In this document: positions 7,099-7,861 of the stretch, one piece after another | Layout: each line of letters starts with the position of its first letter | How positions within the stretch are numbered: the stretch's first letter is position 1 | Source of the DNA: CAZXCQ01 sp964639275 | GTDB taxonomy: Bacteria; Desulfobacterota; DSM-4660; Desulfatiglandales; Desulfatiglandaceae | NCBI GenBank assembly: GCA_964639275.1 | Contig: CAZXCQ010000294.1 | Coordinates: forward strand, 1 to 7,861 | Length of the DNA: 7,861 nucleotides | Reading direction: 5' to 3' | Made by a program: the position numbers and the translations under genes | The notes under the pieces: model-generated | Told to the model about the DNA's origin: nothing | The model's input: only the letters and a program-made list of their open reading frames with translations | Database searches by the model: none

Positions 7099-7153
7099 GG
7101 GAATGACAGGCTCCGTCCCCCAGCGTCATTGCCGCGAAGGGGCGGGAATCCAG
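7099..7153. repeat. Dispersed inverted-repeat element, first cluster
   Basis: A half copy GGGAATGAC (7099-7107) is followed by a fuller copy at 7125-7153 that begins GTCATT and ends GGGAATCCAG. This is the common intergenic repeat type whose core reads GTCATTCC(G/C)GCGAA...GGAATCCAG in many Proteobacteria. It resembles the better-preserved cluster at 7648-7742 and is degenerate here (GTCATTGCCGCG). Confidence 0.65.
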
Positions 7154-7173
7154 AAAGCGTTGGTCCTGATCTA

Positions 7174-7490
7174 TTGAGAAGTTAGCGGTTTTATTCCTAC
7201 GGTATTAAGATAATATGGAGATTATCTGCTCAATAACCTGGGTACTCTCTGCCCCCTCCCTCCCCCTTGAAAGGACAGGATATGGGTGGGGGTGATTCGG
7301 TCTGATGGCTTTTTATTGAGCAAATACAATGACGATTTCAAAAGAAAGAAAAAGCGGATTCTTTGAGATGCTATATATTTTTTAAAGACGTCTTTGTCAA
7401 GAAATATTGTGGGAAAATGTGGAGAATGATTATTAAATATACCACAATGTGACACATAATTATAAAATAGCGGAGTTGCTAACTTCTCAA
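7174..7490. repeat. AT-rich 317-bp segment bounded by 13-bp perfect inverted repeats
   Basis: TTGAGAAGTTAGC (7174-7186) and its exact reverse complement GCTAACTTCTCAA (7478-7490) bound a segment without a convincing gene. Inside are a purine/pyrimidine-skewed stretch near 7245-7300 and very AT-rich sequence from about 7320 to 7470, with a 12-bp palindrome AAAGACGTCTTT (7384-7395). The arrangement resembles a small non-autonomous element, but no target-site duplication was found, so this is only a possibility. Confidence 0.45.
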
Positions 7491-7513
7491 AAACCCGGGG
7501 ATAGATCGATTGT

Positions 7514-7554
7514 GGTGTGGCATGTGAAAGAAAAAAAGACCCCCATGCCACACC
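7514..7554. repeat. 11-bp perfect inverted repeat with a 19-nt purine-rich loop
   Basis: GGTGTGGCATG (7514-7524) pairs with CATGCCACACC (7544-7554). On the plus strand TTTCCCCC follows, which makes only a weak intrinsic terminator. No gene ends nearby on that strand. It may be part of the mosaic repeat region. Confidence 0.55.
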
Positions 7555-7564
7555 TTTCCCCCTG

Positions 7565-7589
7565 TTCTTTGAGATGTTAGCGGAGTTGC
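7565..7589 (+). repeat. Composite copy of two 12-bp direct repeats
   Basis: TTCTTTGAGATG at 7565-7576 repeats 7359-7370 exactly, and TAGCGGAGTTGC at 7578-7589 repeats 7468-7479 exactly. The two words are one base apart here but about 100 bp apart in the first occurrence, which points to duplication with deletion or rearrangement in this intergenic region. Confidence 0.6.
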
Positions 7590-7647
7590 CCCATTGTTTG
7601 GAAGACAAGACCGTAATGTCGCATCTCAATCAAAAGCGGTTGGACAC

Positions 7648-7742
7648 CTGGATTCCGGCTTTCGCCGGAATGACAAGAGAGGCTAAGCTCACGTCATTCC
7701 GGCGAACCCCGGATCCAGTCCGGGGCAGGCCCCGGAATCCAG
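7648..7742. repeat. Dispersed inverted-repeat element, second cluster
   Basis: CTGGATTCCGGC...GCCGGAATGAC (7648-7674) is followed after 18 bp by an inverted copy GTCATTCCGGCG...CCGGATCCAG (7693-7718). A further GC-rich arm then ends in CCCCGGAATCCAG (7730-7742). Each unit is itself nearly palindromic. This is the widespread intergenic repeat that often yields spurious W-I-P-A-F-A-G-M-T peptides when translated. It marks intergenic DNA rather than a gene. Confidence 0.8.
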
Positions 7743-7813
7743 ACCTTCTGGCAATAAACGTGTTTCCGTCTAATTATTGAGAAGATACACAACCACTGAA
7801 AATTATCGTAGCC

Positions 7814-7858
7814 GTTCACAGGTTCAGGCCTCCGGCTCGGAGAGGTTTACAGGTTCAG
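7814..7858 (+). repeat. Two 14-bp near-identical direct repeats at the right edge
   Basis: GTTCACAGGTTCAG (7814-7827) and GTTTACAGGTTCAG (7845-7858) differ at one base and are 31 bp apart. Between them lies a GC-rich sequence with its own short inverted repeat (CTCCGGCTCGGAG). The window ends right after the second copy, so a longer array cannot be excluded. Confidence 0.5.
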
Positions 7859-7861
7859 CGT

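Noticed and set aside
7222..7629. 135-codon minus-strand open frame
   Set aside because: It runs through AT-rich repeats, its peptide is low-complexity and not protein-like, and no good ribosome binding site was seen.
7517..7780. 87-codon plus-strand open frame containing W-I-P-A-F-A-G-M-T
   Set aside because: That peptide is the well-known spurious translation of the dispersed intergenic repeat at 7648-7742.
7648..7858. CRISPR array
   Set aside because: The repeats are palindromic or few in number, lack regular spacers of 30-40 bp with identical repeats, and no cas gene is present.

Overview
The window looks like a piece of an anaerobic, probably sulfate-reducing or syntrophic Desulfobacterota (former Deltaproteobacteria) genome. 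This is inferred from a Tat-exported periplasmic Group 1 [NiFe] hydrogenase, apparent selenocysteine use, and a repeat-rich intergenic region. No rRNA or other phylogenetic marker is present. All recognisable genes lie on the minus strand, so transcription runs from right to left.

The right part (about 6733-7861) has no convincing gene. It holds inverted and direct repeats (7099-7153, 7174-7490, 7514-7589, 7648-7742, 7814-7858), a perfect 28-bp palindrome (6900-6927) and the leader of the hydrogenase operon. Next come the hydrogenase small subunit (5788-6732) and large subunit (4080-5726). A strong intrinsic terminator (4022-4064) follows. After it lie a large RND/MMPL-type membrane protein fused to a cyclic-nucleotide-binding domain and a degenerate GGDEF domain (732-3947), a hydrogenase maturation endopeptidase (131-682) and the first 31 codons of hypC, cut by the left edge (1-94).

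The main finding is in the large subunit. Its reading frame is interrupted by one TGA (5535-5537) at the second cysteine of the N-terminal nickel-binding motif, giving R-S-C-G-V-U-T-Y-T-H. Directly after this TGA lies a bacterial SECIS-like hairpin with a GGU apical loop. The frame continues intact to a normal C-terminal D-P-C-I-A-C-G-V-H motif. I read this as a selenocysteine hydrogenase in which Sec replaces the N-terminal bridging cysteine. Classical [NiFeSe] hydrogenases instead carry Sec at the first position of the C-terminal motif. TGA still ends two other genes in the window, so global reassignment of TGA is unlikely.

Together the genes describe a heterodimeric periplasmic hydrogenase with its own C-terminal processing protease and HypC chaperone. 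A separate sensor-like RND protein sits between the structural and maturation genes, and its link to the hydrogenase is unknown.
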